From Marinobacter sp. (GTDB lineage Bacteria > Pseudomonadota > Gammaproteobacteria > Pseudomonadales > Oleiphilaceae), in the NCBI GenBank assembly GCA_014762755.1, contig JABURI010000258.1, positions 1 to 50,255 on the forward strand: a stretch of DNA of 50,255 nt, in the 5' to 3' direction. Below are positions 1 through 10,291 of the stretch, in pieces. The notes below the pieces were generated by a model. That model made no database searches. It was not told where the DNA came from and was given only the letters and a program-made list of their open reading frames with translations. The position numbers were made by a program, and so were the translations under genes. Position 1 is the first letter of the stretch. Each line of letters begins with the position of its first letter.

Positions 1-54
1 TTAAAATCTCTCGGCCGCAAGGCCGTGCCGGTTCGATTCCGGCTCCGGGCACCA
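1..54 (+). tRNA. tRNA-Leu(UAA), 3' part only (5' end outside window)
   Basis: ttaaaatctctcggccgcaaggccgtgccGGTTCGATTCCggctccgggcACCA: anticodon-loop remnant TTAAAATC, long variable arm, T-loop GGTTCGATTCC and 3' CCA, closely resembling known tRNA-Leu(UAA). Confidence 0.88.
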
Positions 55-66
55 TAACCCTGTCGC

Positions 67-939
67 TTAAACTACCCGCGCTTTTCGATACCGTTTCACC
101 TCGATCCAACCGTGTACAGCCAGCGCGGAAAAGACGATCACTCCGCCAATCAGGCTGAGCTTCGGCGGCACTTCATCCAGGAACAGCCAGACCAGAAAAG
201 ACCCCAACACCGTCTCCAGCAACAGCATCAGGCTCACTTCCGCCGCAGGTATGTACCGGGGGCCGATCTGGATCAGGATGCAGGCCATGGGCAGAAAGAC
301 CAGGCACAGCAGGCCAATGAAAAAGGCGTCTCTTGCTGAGAGAAGCTCCGCGCCGCCCATGAATGCCGCGACAATGGCCAATGCCAATGCCCCAAACATC
401 AGCATCACGCTCATGTCGCAGTCAGGCCGCGAGCGGGCGACGTTTAGGTTAGAGGCGAGGGCAGTGGCGGCTATGCCGGCCATGATCAGCCCGAGAGGGT
501 CGCCCTTGCCCAGTTCGCCGACCGCCATGAAGGTGGCGCCTGTCACGCACACCAGAATCACAATCCAGGTTCTCCAGGGCAGGGTTTCTTTCCATATCAG
601 CCAGGCGATCAGTGCGGCGATGACCGGGGCGGTGTTGAGGATAACCAGCACATTGCCGGCGGCCGTGTTCTTCATGCCCACGACAAAGCCCAGGGTACTG
701 ACCGCGAAGGCTCCGGCGCAGAAAAGGCCTTTCCAGCCGCAGCGCCTGATTTCTGTTGTCAGCCGGTCGCGGTATCTCAGCCAGCTGATCAGCCAGAAGC
801 TGAAGGCCAGCAGAAGTCCCCGCCAGAATAGGAATACGATCGGTGGTACGGAGCTAATTTTTACCAGCAGCGCGTCCGGGACAATGAACAGTACGCCCAG
901 GGCGGCAATGGTCAGGCCTTTGATGCGGGTGGTCTGCAA
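67..939 (-). CDS. EamA/DMT family permease
   Basis: 290 aa, about 10 hydrophobic segments, DMT-like repeat (NTAAGNVLVILNTAPVIAALIAWLIWKETLPWRTW). Confidence 0.85.
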   Translation of the reverse strand: MQTTRIKGLTIAALGVLFIVPDALLVKISSVPPIVFLFWRGLLLAFSFWLISWLRYRDRLTTEIRRCGWKGLFCAGAFAVSTLGFVVGMKNTAAGNVLVILNTAPVIAALIAWLIWKETLPWRTWIVILVCVTGATFMAVGELGKGDPLGLIMAGIAATALASNLNVARSRPDCDMSVMLMFGALALAIVAAFMGGAELLSARDAFFIGLLCLVFLPMACILIQIGPRYIPAAEVSLMLLLETVLGSFLVWLFLDEVPPKLSLIGGVIVFSALAVHGWIEVKRYRKARVV

Positions 940-972
940 GAGGCGACTCCCTTCTGCCCTTCGGTATGGTCG

Positions 973-1533
973 TTAACCACCGACAGGGGATTTCCCTGCA
1001 AGTGCGCGGGCGCATTTCTCAAAGAGTCCCGCTTCAAAGAACTCCAGCTCAGAGCCGTACTCGGCAACAAAAAGCTGCCCGCCGGACTCGACGATGCCAC
1101 ACTCGATCATCAGGTTATCCGCCAGATCAAAATCTTCAATGGCGTGGCCCAGATCGTCATGGCTCCGATTACCCGCCCTGTGACGATAGGTCAGGGGGCT
1201 GAGGCTGTAGCCAATGGCCTGTTTGCCCTGGCCAATCATATAACCGACCTCGAAGACGGTGCCGGGATCGGCGCTGATGCCGCGGAAGGGGGTCAGATTA
1301 GCGATGATGGCACCACAGCTGTCCATCAGCTCGCGGTTGGCCCGGTATATCCGGAATCCGTGTTGTTGCGACGATTCTGTATCCCCGAAGTCGAGCGCGG
1401 TATCGAGAGGATCCACGCCTTCCCAGCCGTGCTCCCGGAGAATCCGTTTTTTCTCGGCAACGATGGTCTGGTGTTCCGCTGCCGGAAAAAAGACCTCCGG
1501 GCCGGCCAGGTAGACGCGCTTGGGTTGGGTCAT
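973..1533 (-). CDS. nucleoside 2-deoxyribosyltransferase family protein
   Basis: N-terminal VYLAGPEVFFP and ANLTPFRGISADPGTVFEVGYM motifs typical of the family. Confidence 0.85.
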   Translation of the reverse strand: MTQPKRVYLAGPEVFFPAAEHQTIVAEKKRILREHGWEGVDPLDTALDFGDTESSQQHGFRIYRANRELMDSCGAIIANLTPFRGISADPGTVFEVGYMIGQGKQAIGYSLSPLTYRHRAGNRSHDDLGHAIEDFDLADNLMIECGIVESGGQLFVAEYGSELEFFEAGLFEKCARALAGKSPVGG

Positions 1534-1673
1534 GGATTGTCCTGTTCTGGCAGTGGCTGAATGCTGTTGATGTCGCCTGTGGGCGTTTGCGGCTCGTCTT
1601 TGATGACAACTAAGATGCCGCCGCCGATGATGGCGATGGCCACGATGATCCTGAGGATAAGCGATTTGGACAT
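1530..1673 (-). CDS. small single-TM hypothetical protein
   Basis: Internal ATG of ORF 1530..1784: MSKSLILRIIVAIAIIGGGILVVIKDEPQTPTGDINSIQPLPEQDNP; start/stop overlap with the downstream gene. Confidence 0.6.
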   Translation of the reverse strand: MSKSLILRIIVAIAIIGGGILVVIKDEPQTPTGDINSIQPLPEQDNP

Positions 1674-1859
1674 CGGGGTCTCCTCACTGGTTGTTGAATA
1701 AGTCCTGTTATAGACGTGCGGACGTATGGCGCAATTGCAACCGCCCTTGATGCCTGGGGTGAGCATTGACCTGAATCCGACCAAAGTCCCTTCGACAGAG
1801 CTCCACTCCTGGCTGATACTGAATCAAAAGAATGACAACACGTTCAGGAGGTTAATGTC

Positions 1860-2651
1860 ATGACGGATAATAGCGATGCGCTGGTCACGCACTACGCGGA
1901 AAACGGAATCACCACGCTGACGCTGAACCAACCGGAGCGCCGCAACAGCCTGTCGGTAGCCATGCTGGAAGCACTTTCGGAGGAGCTTGAGCGGGTAGCG
2001 GATGATCCGGAAACACGGGTCGTGGTGCTGGCTGCACGGGGTAACGTGTTCTGCGCGGGTCACGATCTCAAGGAAATCCGGGATCAGTTCGACAGTCATG
2101 ACTTCCAGCTGGGCCTGTTCAACCTGTGCAGCAAGGTGATGCAGCAGATCGTGAACCTGCCCAAGCCGGTGATTGCCCGTGTCGCAGGTGTTGCGACGGC
2201 GGCTGGTTGCCAGCTGGTGGCATCCTGTGATCTGGCGGTGGCCGCGGATACGGCGCGTTTTGCCACGCCTGGCGTGAATATCGGGCTGTTCTGTTCCACC
2301 CCGATGGTGGCGCTCTCCCGTAATGTCTCCCGCAAGCATGCCATGGAGATGCTGCTGACCGGCGAGCTGGTCAGTGCACCCAGGGCTGAGCAGATGGGGC
2401 TGGTCAATCGTGTGGTGGACGAGCAGGTTCTGGATGAGACGGTCTACCGGATGGCGCGCACCATCGCGGAGAAATCCGGCCACACCCTGAAAATCGGCAA
2501 GAGCGCGTTCTACCAGCAGCTGGAAATGCCTTTGGCAGAGGCTTACGAATACACCTCAAAGGTGATGGCGGAGAATATGCAGGCCAACGACGCCCAGGAA
2601 GGTATCTGCGCGTTCCTGGAGAAGCGCAAACCCGAGTGGCAGGACAGCTAG
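1860..2651 (+). CDS. enoyl-CoA hydratase/isomerase family protein
   Basis: Crotonase motifs: LTLNQPERRNSLS, FCAGHDLKEI, KPVIARVAGVATAAGCQLVASCDLAVA. Confidence 0.92.
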   Translation: MTDNSDALVTHYAENGITTLTLNQPERRNSLSVAMLEALSEELERVADDPETRVVVLAARGNVFCAGHDLKEIRDQFDSHDFQLGLFNLCSKVMQQIVNLPKPVIARVAGVATAAGCQLVASCDLAVAADTARFATPGVNIGLFCSTPMVALSRNVSRKHAMEMLLTGELVSAPRAEQMGLVNRVVDEQVLDETVYRMARTIAEKSGHTLKIGKSAFYQQLEMPLAEAYEYTSKVMAENMQANDAQEGICAFLEKRKPEWQDS

Positions 2652-3148
2652 TCTTCCGTCGGGCACTTCTCCCCGTTGAAAATCAGCCGGTCGCCCGCCT
2701 CGATGCCATTGGCGAGGTAGAACCCGGCGTTCATTTCCACCGCGGACCAGTAATGCACGCCGGCCGGGTAGATCGGGCAGTTCCGGCCCTGTGAGGCCGA
2801 GCAGGGCACCATGGCTCGGATATTGCCAATGGTCCCTTTCTGGTCCAGAAAGGCAATATCCAGGGGGATCAGGGTCCGGTACATCCAGAAACCGTTCCTC
2901 GGTTCCCTCTCTTCCTCGTACTGGAAGAGCATACCGTGATCTGGCGGCAGCTCAGTCCTTCCCATGAGTCCTACCTGCCTTTGCTCCGGCGTGCTGGCCA
3001 CTTCCAGGACAACCGGAACAGAGCCTGAATCGGTCATAAAGCACGCGTTGGTCACGGGCAGGCCGGACTGGGCCGGGGTGGCGCTGACGCCGCACCCGGT
3101 AATCAGGGCGAGCGTCACCCAGAGGCAGGCTGTTCTGAACGCCGCCAT
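2648..3148 (-). CDS. DUF192 domain lipoprotein/secreted protein
   Basis: VEVASTPEQRQVGLMGRTELPPDHGMLF...FWMYRTLIPLDIAFLD is the DUF192 signature; start placed at [20 protein letters not shown] (lipobox-like). Confidence 0.85.
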   Translation of the reverse strand: MAAFRTACLWVTLALITGCGVSATPAQSGLPVTNACFMTDSGSVPVVLEVASTPEQRQVGLMGRTELPPDHGMLFQYEEEREPRNGFWMYRTLIPLDIAFLDQKGTIGNIRAMVPCSASQGRNCPIYPAGVHYWSAVEMNAGFYLANGIEAGDRLIFNGEKCPTED

Positions 3149-3909
3149 CACGAACGCAGCCGGTAGCCGGTCTTGAAGATCCACCAGACGGCGGTCATGC
3201 ACAGCGCGAGGAACACCATGGTCATGCCCACACTGATCGCTATATGTACATCCGACACCCCGTAGAACGCCCAGCGGAAGCCGCTGATCAGGTAGACCAC
3301 CGGGTTGAACAGGCTGATGGTCTGCCAGATCTCCGGCAGCATGTCGATGGAATAGAAAGTACCCCCGAGGAAGACCAGCGGCGTGACGATCATCATGGGT
3401 ACGATCTGCAGTTTCTCGAAGCCATCGGCCCAGATGCCGATGATGAAGCCGAACAGGCTGAAGGTGATGGAGGTGAGCACCAGGAACGAGAGCATCCAGA
3501 AGGGATGCAGTACGTCATAGTCGACGAACAGTTTGGCGGTGGCCAGGATGATCAGACCGAGGATCACCGACTTGCTCGCGGCGGCGCCGACATAGCCGAT
3601 CACCACCTCCACGTAGGAAACGGGCGCGGACAGCACCTCGTAGATGGTGCCCGAGAACTTGGGCATGTAGATGCCGAAAGATGCGTTGGAAATGCTCTGC
3701 ATCAGCAGGGAAAGCATCACTAGGCCCGGGATGATGTAGGCGCCGTAGCTAATGTTGTCGATATCGCCCATGCGCGAGCCGATGGCGGAGCCAAAGACGA
3801 CGAAGTATAGGCAGGTGGAAATTACCGGTGACAGCACGCTCTGCATCACCGTGCGCTTCATCCGGGCCATTTCGAATTTGTAGATTGCGCGGATACCGTA
3901 AAGGTTCAT
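3148..3909 (-). CDS. ABC-2 type transporter permease
   Basis: 6-TM ABC-2 membrane protein with [18 protein letters not shown] and [17 protein letters not shown]; adjacent ATPase. Confidence 0.9.
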   Translation of the reverse strand: MNLYGIRAIYKFEMARMKRTVMQSVLSPVISTCLYFVVFGSAIGSRMGDIDNISYGAYIIPGLVMLSLLMQSISNASFGIYMPKFSGTIYEVLSAPVSYVEVVIGYVGAAASKSVILGLIILATAKLFVDYDVLHPFWMLSFLVLTSITFSLFGFIIGIWADGFEKLQIVPMMIVTPLVFLGGTFYSIDMLPEIWQTISLFNPVVYLISGFRWAFYGVSDVHIAISVGMTMVFLALCMTAVWWIFKTGYRLRS

Positions 3910-3930
3910 TCGATTCTCCGTCAGGTCGGT

Positions 3931-4851
<921 letters not shown>

Positions 4852-4986
4852 GGGCGTGTCCTGTGTCAGAGGTTGGGTTCATAAGTTAGGAGGCGCAGTA
4901 TTTTCTCACGACTGGCGTCAGTTTAGAAACCTTTGCCTCGGCAGGGGAAATCCCCATAATGCGCCTTTGGCAAAAAGAGGTGGGTA

Positions 4987-5445
4987 ATGATACGGGCGAT
5001 TGCAGTTACAGGTTTGATTATCGGGTTGGTGGCACTGTTGGTGTTCGGACCCCGTTACCTGAGTTCTCCCGGGCCCGACGAGGTGTCAGGCTCTGATCAG
5101 CCCCGGTGTGATCTGCTGGAACGGGATTGCCAGTGGGAAGGGGCAGAAGGTACCTGGTTGGTCGAACTGGAGCCCATGGGCGAAGGGGACCAGGGCACCG
5201 AGTTCCAGATCACTGTGAAAGCCCCCGAGGCCCCGGACCGTTTCCTGGCGGTGTTGCGGGGTGAATCCATGTACATGGGTGAATACCCGATTCCCCTGCA
5301 GCACCAGGAAGGTGAGACCTGGACCGCGCGCTTTACCGCGCCGTTCTGCACCACCGGTTCGGAAATGGAATGGCGGATTGATCTTCAGAGCGCGGAAGAA
5401 CCGGTGGGTGGCAACCCGATGAAGCTCACGTTCCGGGCCCGCTAA
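4987..5445 (+). CDS. hypothetical secreted/membrane-anchored protein
   Basis: N-terminal TM segment then a 120-aa domain; upstream agaggtgggta RBS-like. Confidence 0.65.
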   Translation: MIRAIAVTGLIIGLVALLVFGPRYLSSPGPDEVSGSDQPRCDLLERDCQWEGAEGTWLVELEPMGEGDQGTEFQITVKAPEAPDRFLAVLRGESMYMGEYPIPLQHQEGETWTARFTAPFCTTGSEMEWRIDLQSAEEPVGGNPMKLTFRAR

Positions 5446-5455
5446 GACTCATCAC

Positions 5456-6019
5456 CTAGATGAACGTGTGGCCCGCCACTAATTCGCACAGTCCGGATTG
5501 ATTGGGCACGTAATTGTGTTCGCGCCAGTGCCTGGCGCCTTCAAGGCCACCTCGGAAGCAGGCAAGGTAGATGCCGCTGGCCGTCAGTTCCTCGATGACG
5601 GAGAGGGCGTCCGCGCGGGAGATTCCGATCTTACGGTTGATGATGTGTGCAACCAGACCCGCGAGAGTTCCGGAGTGCCGGTCGGATTGGCTGCACAGGG
5701 CACAACCGGCACCATAGAGCCAGGCCGTCGCGCAGGAGCCTACGATGGCTGCCATTTCCGGCCCGTTCAATCCTTTTTTCCGGCACTCCCGCTCCTGCAG
5801 GGCAGCCAGGATGTGAAGCTGGGTAAAAAGTTCGGTGTGGTATCGGCTGTTCGAAGCCTTGGCCGCTCCGGGGGCGTTGTTTGCAGGAGACCCGGTTAGT
5901 TCATCACCGGCACCCTCGACCAGAAAACCTTCCCGTGACACCCGGAACATTTGAACCCCGAGCAAGAGCAAAAGCGCAAACAAACCCGCCTGCGTGAACG
6001 GCACCAGCCAATACGACAT
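5456..6019 (-). CDS. hypothetical membrane-associated protein
   Basis: Likely start MSYWLVPFTQAGLFALLLLLGVQMF within ORF 5456..6091; no family recognised. Confidence 0.55.
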   Translation of the reverse strand: MSYWLVPFTQAGLFALLLLLGVQMFRVSREGFLVEGAGDELTGSPANNAPGAAKASNSRYHTELFTQLHILAALQERECRKKGLNGPEMAAIVGSCATAWLYGAGCALCSQSDRHSGTLAGLVAHIINRKIGISRADALSVIEELTASGIYLACFRGGLEGARHWREHNYVPNQSGLCELVAGHTFI

Positions 6020-6158
6020 ATTCTCGACCACCCTGATTGATCTCCCTGAACGAAACGATTGTAACAATCTGTAACGACCGAGAACTGCCAACGGTTCAGC
6101 AATTTATCGCGGGAAGGACCACCGGGTTACCAACTTGTGACGCTGGTCTCAGGCGGCG

Positions 6159-7625
6159 TCAGCAGGTGGGCATGGTCTGGAGGGCAAGCTTGCGGCGGAT
6201 ATAACGCCCGAGGGCATCGACCCCGATGTTGAGCAGTGCCGTAATCAGGATAAGCACCATGGCGCGGTCGAACCGGATGTTCTGGATGGCACTGTCCACG
6301 TAGAAGCCAAGGGTGTAGATACCGAGGATACCCAGGATGGCGGTTTCCCGCATGATGATTTCCCAGCGGTAGAACAGGAAGGCCAGGAACGAACGGTACA
6401 CCCGGGGAACCAGTTCCCAGGTGTAGCGATTGAAACCGGTGGTTGCGTCCGGGCGCAGCCGCAGGGTGTTGGTCTGACGGCCGATCAGGTGACCGATGAT
6501 GCCGCCGTTGTGCAGCGCCAGGGCGACCACCGCCGGCAGCATTGAGGGGCCCCAGAGCTGCAGCAGTATGTACGCCAGAATGTATTCCGGGGTTGAACGG
6601 GCAATCACCAGAAACACGTGGCCGCTGGTTCGGCGCACCGGTCCGCCGAAATGATTGGAAATCAACGGGAACGCCAGCAATGCCAGGATCCCGGTGGCCA
6701 CCAGGGCAATCTGTGTGAGCAGGACCGTGTTCCAGATCCCCGGTAGGGCTTCGTTTACCATCAGGTCATTGAGCCAGGGCACCAGCCCTGCGATACCCTC
6801 GCCACTGCGAAGAGGTTCAGGGACTATGTCTTCAGTGAAGAAGCGCTCTACGTTGCCCCAGACAATTGGCAGGCCCTCACCCAGAAAGAACGGTGCCGCC
6901 AGGATGTAGACAGGGAGCAGTTTCGGGCGGACCCATAGCGGAATCGTAGCGATAAGGACATAGAACAGGATCAGCATCGCCCCGGCGTCGGAGTACAGCC
7001 CCTGGGAAAAGGAAGACTCCAGGTAGAAACCCAGGGTGGGCAGGCCGACGAAGCCAAGGATGGCGCTGGAGCGCAGGCCACACTCCAGGCGATAGGCGGT
7101 ATAGGTCCGCAGCTGCTCCCAGCAATCCGGTATTCGGGCGTAAAGGAACGCCGCAACCATGCCAGTGCCCGGCGGTAGCAGGCGTCTTGGCTCAGGGTCG
7201 GCTTCTTCCAGGATCTCCGAGTAGACCTTGGCAAAAATACCGGAATAGGGAATGGCGATAGCCAGAACCCCGGTCAGCGGGTGAAACCCGAAGAACTGCA
7301 AAAAGATCAGTGCCCAGAACAGCTCATGGATGGCCCGGATAAAGGCGCAGAAAACGCGCACCGGGAGGAATCGGTAGACCAGCGCCAGCAGGAAACCAAA
7401 GAAACTGCCCAGTGCCACCCCCACGAAGGCAAACGCTACGGTACGCAGCAGGGCGGTCAGCAATCCCTCGGAGCTGAAGAAGTTGGGCGTGACCACGCCC
7501 AGGAAGAAATTACCCAGATCCCGCCAGGGATTGGAGGCGGTGATGGCGATATCCGCAAACAGCAGTCCGAGGGTCGCGACAGCGACAAATATCAGGCTTG
7601 CTCTGACCGTTGGATAGGAAAACAT
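6159..7625 (-). CDS. PhnE-like ABC permease with two tandem permease domains (putative selenium oxyanion/phosphonate-type transporter)
   Basis: Two binding-protein-dependent permease modules: ...AIHELFWALIFLQFFGFHPLTGVLAIAIPYSGIFAKVYSEILEE... and ...IARSTPEYILAYILLQLWGPSMLPAVVALALHNGGIIGHLIGR...; start set to MFSYPTVRASL. Confidence 0.85.
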   Translation of the reverse strand: MFSYPTVRASLIFVAVATLGLLFADIAITASNPWRDLGNFFLGVVTPNFFSSEGLLTALLRTVAFAFVGVALGSFFGFLLALVYRFLPVRVFCAFIRAIHELFWALIFLQFFGFHPLTGVLAIAIPYSGIFAKVYSEILEEADPEPRRLLPPGTGMVAAFLYARIPDCWEQLRTYTAYRLECGLRSSAILGFVGLPTLGFYLESSFSQGLYSDAGAMLILFYVLIATIPLWVRPKLLPVYILAAPFFLGEGLPIVWGNVERFFTEDIVPEPLRSGEGIAGLVPWLNDLMVNEALPGIWNTVLLTQIALVATGILALLAFPLISNHFGGPVRRTSGHVFLVIARSTPEYILAYILLQLWGPSMLPAVVALALHNGGIIGHLIGRQTNTLRLRPDATTGFNRYTWELVPRVYRSFLAFLFYRWEIIMRETAILGILGIYTLGFYVDSAIQNIRFDRAMVLILITALLNIGVDALGRYIRRKLALQTMPTC

Positions 7626-7641
7626 GGATCCGCCGAAAACC

Positions 7642-8292
7642 TCAGTACAGGGACATGATGTCGGAGGGGGCCAGGCGGTCGCTGGGTTCGTCCAGTTCCA
7701 CCAGGCCATCCTGGATGCCGACAATCCGGTTGCAGTACTGCAGTGCCAGTTCTACATCGTGCAGCGCAATCACGCTGGTGGCAAACCGGTCCCTGAGCAG
7801 CGCCATGACCTGATGCGCCCGGGGCCCGTCCAGTGCCGACACGGGTTCGTCTGCCAGCAGCAGGCTCTCGTTCCGGTAGATCGCCCGTGCAATGGCAACC
7901 CGTTGGCGTTGGCCGCCGGACAGGGACGCCGTAGGAATCCAGAGCTTCTCGGCCATGCCCAGATCGTTGAGCAGGCTTTTCACCGCCGCCCGATCAGCGG
8001 CGAACGGCCGGATCAGCGTGAGGGTGTTATACCAGGTGGGATGTTTGTCCAACTGGCCCATGAATACGTTATGGAAAACGGGCAGGGCGTTGACCAGGCC
8101 CAGTTCCTGGGGAACCAGCGAGGAATTGCGGCCCACCTGTTCATGGATCAGACGAATCAGCGTGGATTTGCCCGCGCCACTCTTACCGACGAGAGCAACC
8201 TTTTCGCCTTCCCGGACACGAAGGGAGAGCGGCCCAAGGACGCGCTCTCCCCCGAATGAGGCCTTGAGGCCCGAGAGATCAAATCCGGACAT
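7642..8292 (-). CDS. PhnC-like ABC transporter ATP-binding protein
   Basis: Walker A GKSGAGKST, LSGGQRQRVAIARA, LLADEPVSALDG. Confidence 0.92.
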   Translation of the reverse strand: MSGFDLSGLKASFGGERVLGPLSLRVREGEKVALVGKSGAGKSTLIRLIHEQVGRNSSLVPQELGLVNALPVFHNVFMGQLDKHPTWYNTLTLIRPFAADRAAVKSLLNDLGMAEKLWIPTASLSGGQRQRVAIARAIYRNESLLLADEPVSALDGPRAHQVMALLRDRFATSVIALHDVELALQYCNRIVGIQDGLVELDEPSDRLAPSDIMSLY

Positions 8293-9167
8293 TAATCAAG
8301 GATTCCGATCTCTTCAGCGGTCTTTTGAATAGGCTCATAGTCTTCGTTGGAAGCAGGAATGAAGCCGGAACGGGGGAAGCTTTCCAGCAGTTCCTTGTCA
8401 TCCAGGGCGAGCAGGGCTTCTTTGACCCTGGCCTTGAAGCCATCGCCGAAGCGCTCATTCACGTCGCCGCGAATGGTCCACTGGTAGTCTGGATAGGCTG
8501 GGGTTTCCCAGATCACCTGAACTGCGTTGGTATCGATGTTGCCGTTCTCCAGTTCTTTTTCCCACACCTGGAAGTTCAGGGCGCCCACTTCATAGGTACC
8601 GGCCTCAACCAGGCGCAGGGTGCGGGTGTGGTTGCCACTGAATCCGACCCGGCCGAAAAAATCTTCGGGGGCCTGATTGAACGTCTCGCGGATATGGAAT
8701 TCCGGCATCAGACGACCGGAGGTGGAGCCTTTGGAGCCAAAGGTGAAGGTCTTCCCCCGGAGCTGTTCTTCCAACTCGGCCAGTTCCTCGACAGGCTCGA
8801 TTCCGGTGCTGGTGTTGGCGATGAAGTAGGTCTGGAAGGCCTCGTCCTCAACGCCCTGGGCAATCGCCTCGGAGCCGGGTACCAGACGACGGGCCTGAAC
8901 GCCGGACAAACCACCGAACCAGGCCAGCTGAACCTGATTATTGCGGAAGGCGGAGACCGCCGCTGCGTAGGATTTTACCGGGATGTAGCGGACTTCAACA
9001 TCCAGTTGCTCCGAGAGGTAGTCGGCTACACCACGGAACCGCTCTACCAGCTTGGTCTCATCCTCATCGGGGATTGCCGTGAATACAAACGTCTCCGCGC
9101 TTACCGAGGCTGCCGTCATGAAAAGAAGGCTGGAAGCCACAAATTTCCGTATCAGATTCAAAGCCAT
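8292..9167 (-). CDS. PhnD/PtxB-family periplasmic binding protein (candidate putative selenate ABC transporter SBP branch)
   Basis: Signal peptide; FVFTAIPDEDETKLVERFRGVADYLSEQLDVEVRYIPVKSYAAAVSAFRNNQVQLAWFGGLSGVQAR; context with selD and a SenB-like gene. Confidence 0.85.
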   Translation of the reverse strand: MALNLIRKFVASSLLFMTAASVSAETFVFTAIPDEDETKLVERFRGVADYLSEQLDVEVRYIPVKSYAAAVSAFRNNQVQLAWFGGLSGVQARRLVPGSEAIAQGVEDEAFQTYFIANTSTGIEPVEELAELEEQLRGKTFTFGSKGSTSGRLMPEFHIRETFNQAPEDFFGRVGFSGNHTRTLRLVEAGTYEVGALNFQVWEKELENGNIDTNAVQVIWETPAYPDYQWTIRGDVNERFGDGFKARVKEALLALDDKELLESFPRSGFIPASNEDYEPIQKTAEEIGILD

Positions 9168-9310
9168 TTGAAATCCCTGTTTCGGTTGGTTTGGAGAGGT
9201 GCTCAGGATACCTTGATTTACGTTAACTCTGAACAGCTATACGATTGGCAGGTTTTATTGGCTCAGCCAAAAATTTCTTTCTTTCAGGTGATTATCAGCA
9301 ATTGCGACCG

Positions 9311-10291
9311 ATGAAAATAATAATGATTACTCCCGCTGCTCCCGGTTCACGGGCGGGCAATCGAGCCACAGCTGAACGCTGGCAAAGATTACTTGAAAAT
9401 GCCGGCCACCGGGTCGATGTGGTCACGGACTATCAGGGGGAGGCCTGCGATCTCTTTATCGCGTTGCATGCCTGGCGCAGCCACGATGCGGTAATGCGCT
9501 TCCGGGGCCTCTGGCCAGCTACACCGGTGATCGTGGTGCTGACCGGTACCGATATCTATCGCCACCAGGTCGAATTCCCCGAGCCAACTCTTGCCACCAT
9601 GGACGCCGCCGATGCCCTCATTGGCCTGCACGACCGGGTGGCTGGGGATATTCCCGGTCGATTTCGGGACAGGCTGATCACTCTCTACCAGTCCGCTGTG
9701 GCACCACAGCCTGTAACGGAGCAGCCGGGCGATACTTTCCGGGTTTGCGTGATCGGCCATCTGCGGGAGGAGAAGGATTCCCTGCGCGCGGCCCGGGCGG
9801 TGAGGCTTCTGCCTGACAAATCCCGTATCCAGGTGATTGCTGCCGGCAAGGCCCATAACGCCGAATGGCAGCGAATGGTCGAAGAAGAGGCCGTCGATAA
9901 TCCCCGTTTCCAGTGGCTCGGGCAACTGGACGAGCAGGGCACTCGGCAATTACTCACCGGCAGCCGGCTGATGGTCATCAGTTCCGTGATGGAAGGTGGT
10001 GCCAATGTGGTGTCCGAAGCCTGCCGCGCCGGCATTCCGATACTCGCCAGCGATATACCCGGCAATCGGGGCCTGCTGGGCGATGACTATCCGGGCTATT
10101 TCCCGGCGCGCAACGAACGGGCGCTGGCCGATCTGCTCCACAAAGCGGAAACCGACCCCGGGTTCCTGCAGGACCTCAAATCCCGGGTGAACCAACTCGC
10201 CGTACGATTTACGCCCGAACGGGAGCAGGCGAGCCTGGAACAGGCGCTGGCACTTGCCTGCCAACGCTGTTCCGAACGGAAGACGAGTTAG
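9311..10291 (+). CDS. SenB/TIGR04348-like glycosyltransferase (putative selenosugar synthase)
   Basis: MKIIMITPAAPGSRAGNRATAERWQRLLENAGHRVDV..., GT-B-like C-terminus SSVMEGGANVVSEACRAGIPILASDIPGNRGLLGDDYPGYFP; convergent with selD. Confidence 0.75.
   Translation: MKIIMITPAAPGSRAGNRATAERWQRLLENAGHRVDVVTDYQGEACDLFIALHAWRSHDAVMRFRGLWPATPVIVVLTGTDIYRHQVEFPEPTLATMDAADALIGLHDRVAGDIPGRFRDRLITLYQSAVAPQPVTEQPGDTFRVCVIGHLREEKDSLRAARAVRLLPDKSRIQVIAAGKAHNAEWQRMVEEEAVDNPRFQWLGQLDEQGTRQLLTGSRLMVISSVMEGGANVVSEACRAGIPILASDIPGNRGLLGDDYPGYFPARNERALADLLHKAETDPGFLQDLKSRVNQLAVRFTPEREQASLEQALALACQRCSERKTS

Noticed and set aside
1-54. tRNA-Leu as an integration site for a genomic island
   Set aside because: No integrase, no direct repeat of the tRNA 3' end noticed, and the adjacent genes look like core functions.
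251-976. 241-aa plus-strand ORF
   Set aside because: Antisense to the EamA permease gene with strong transmembrane pattern on the minus strand.
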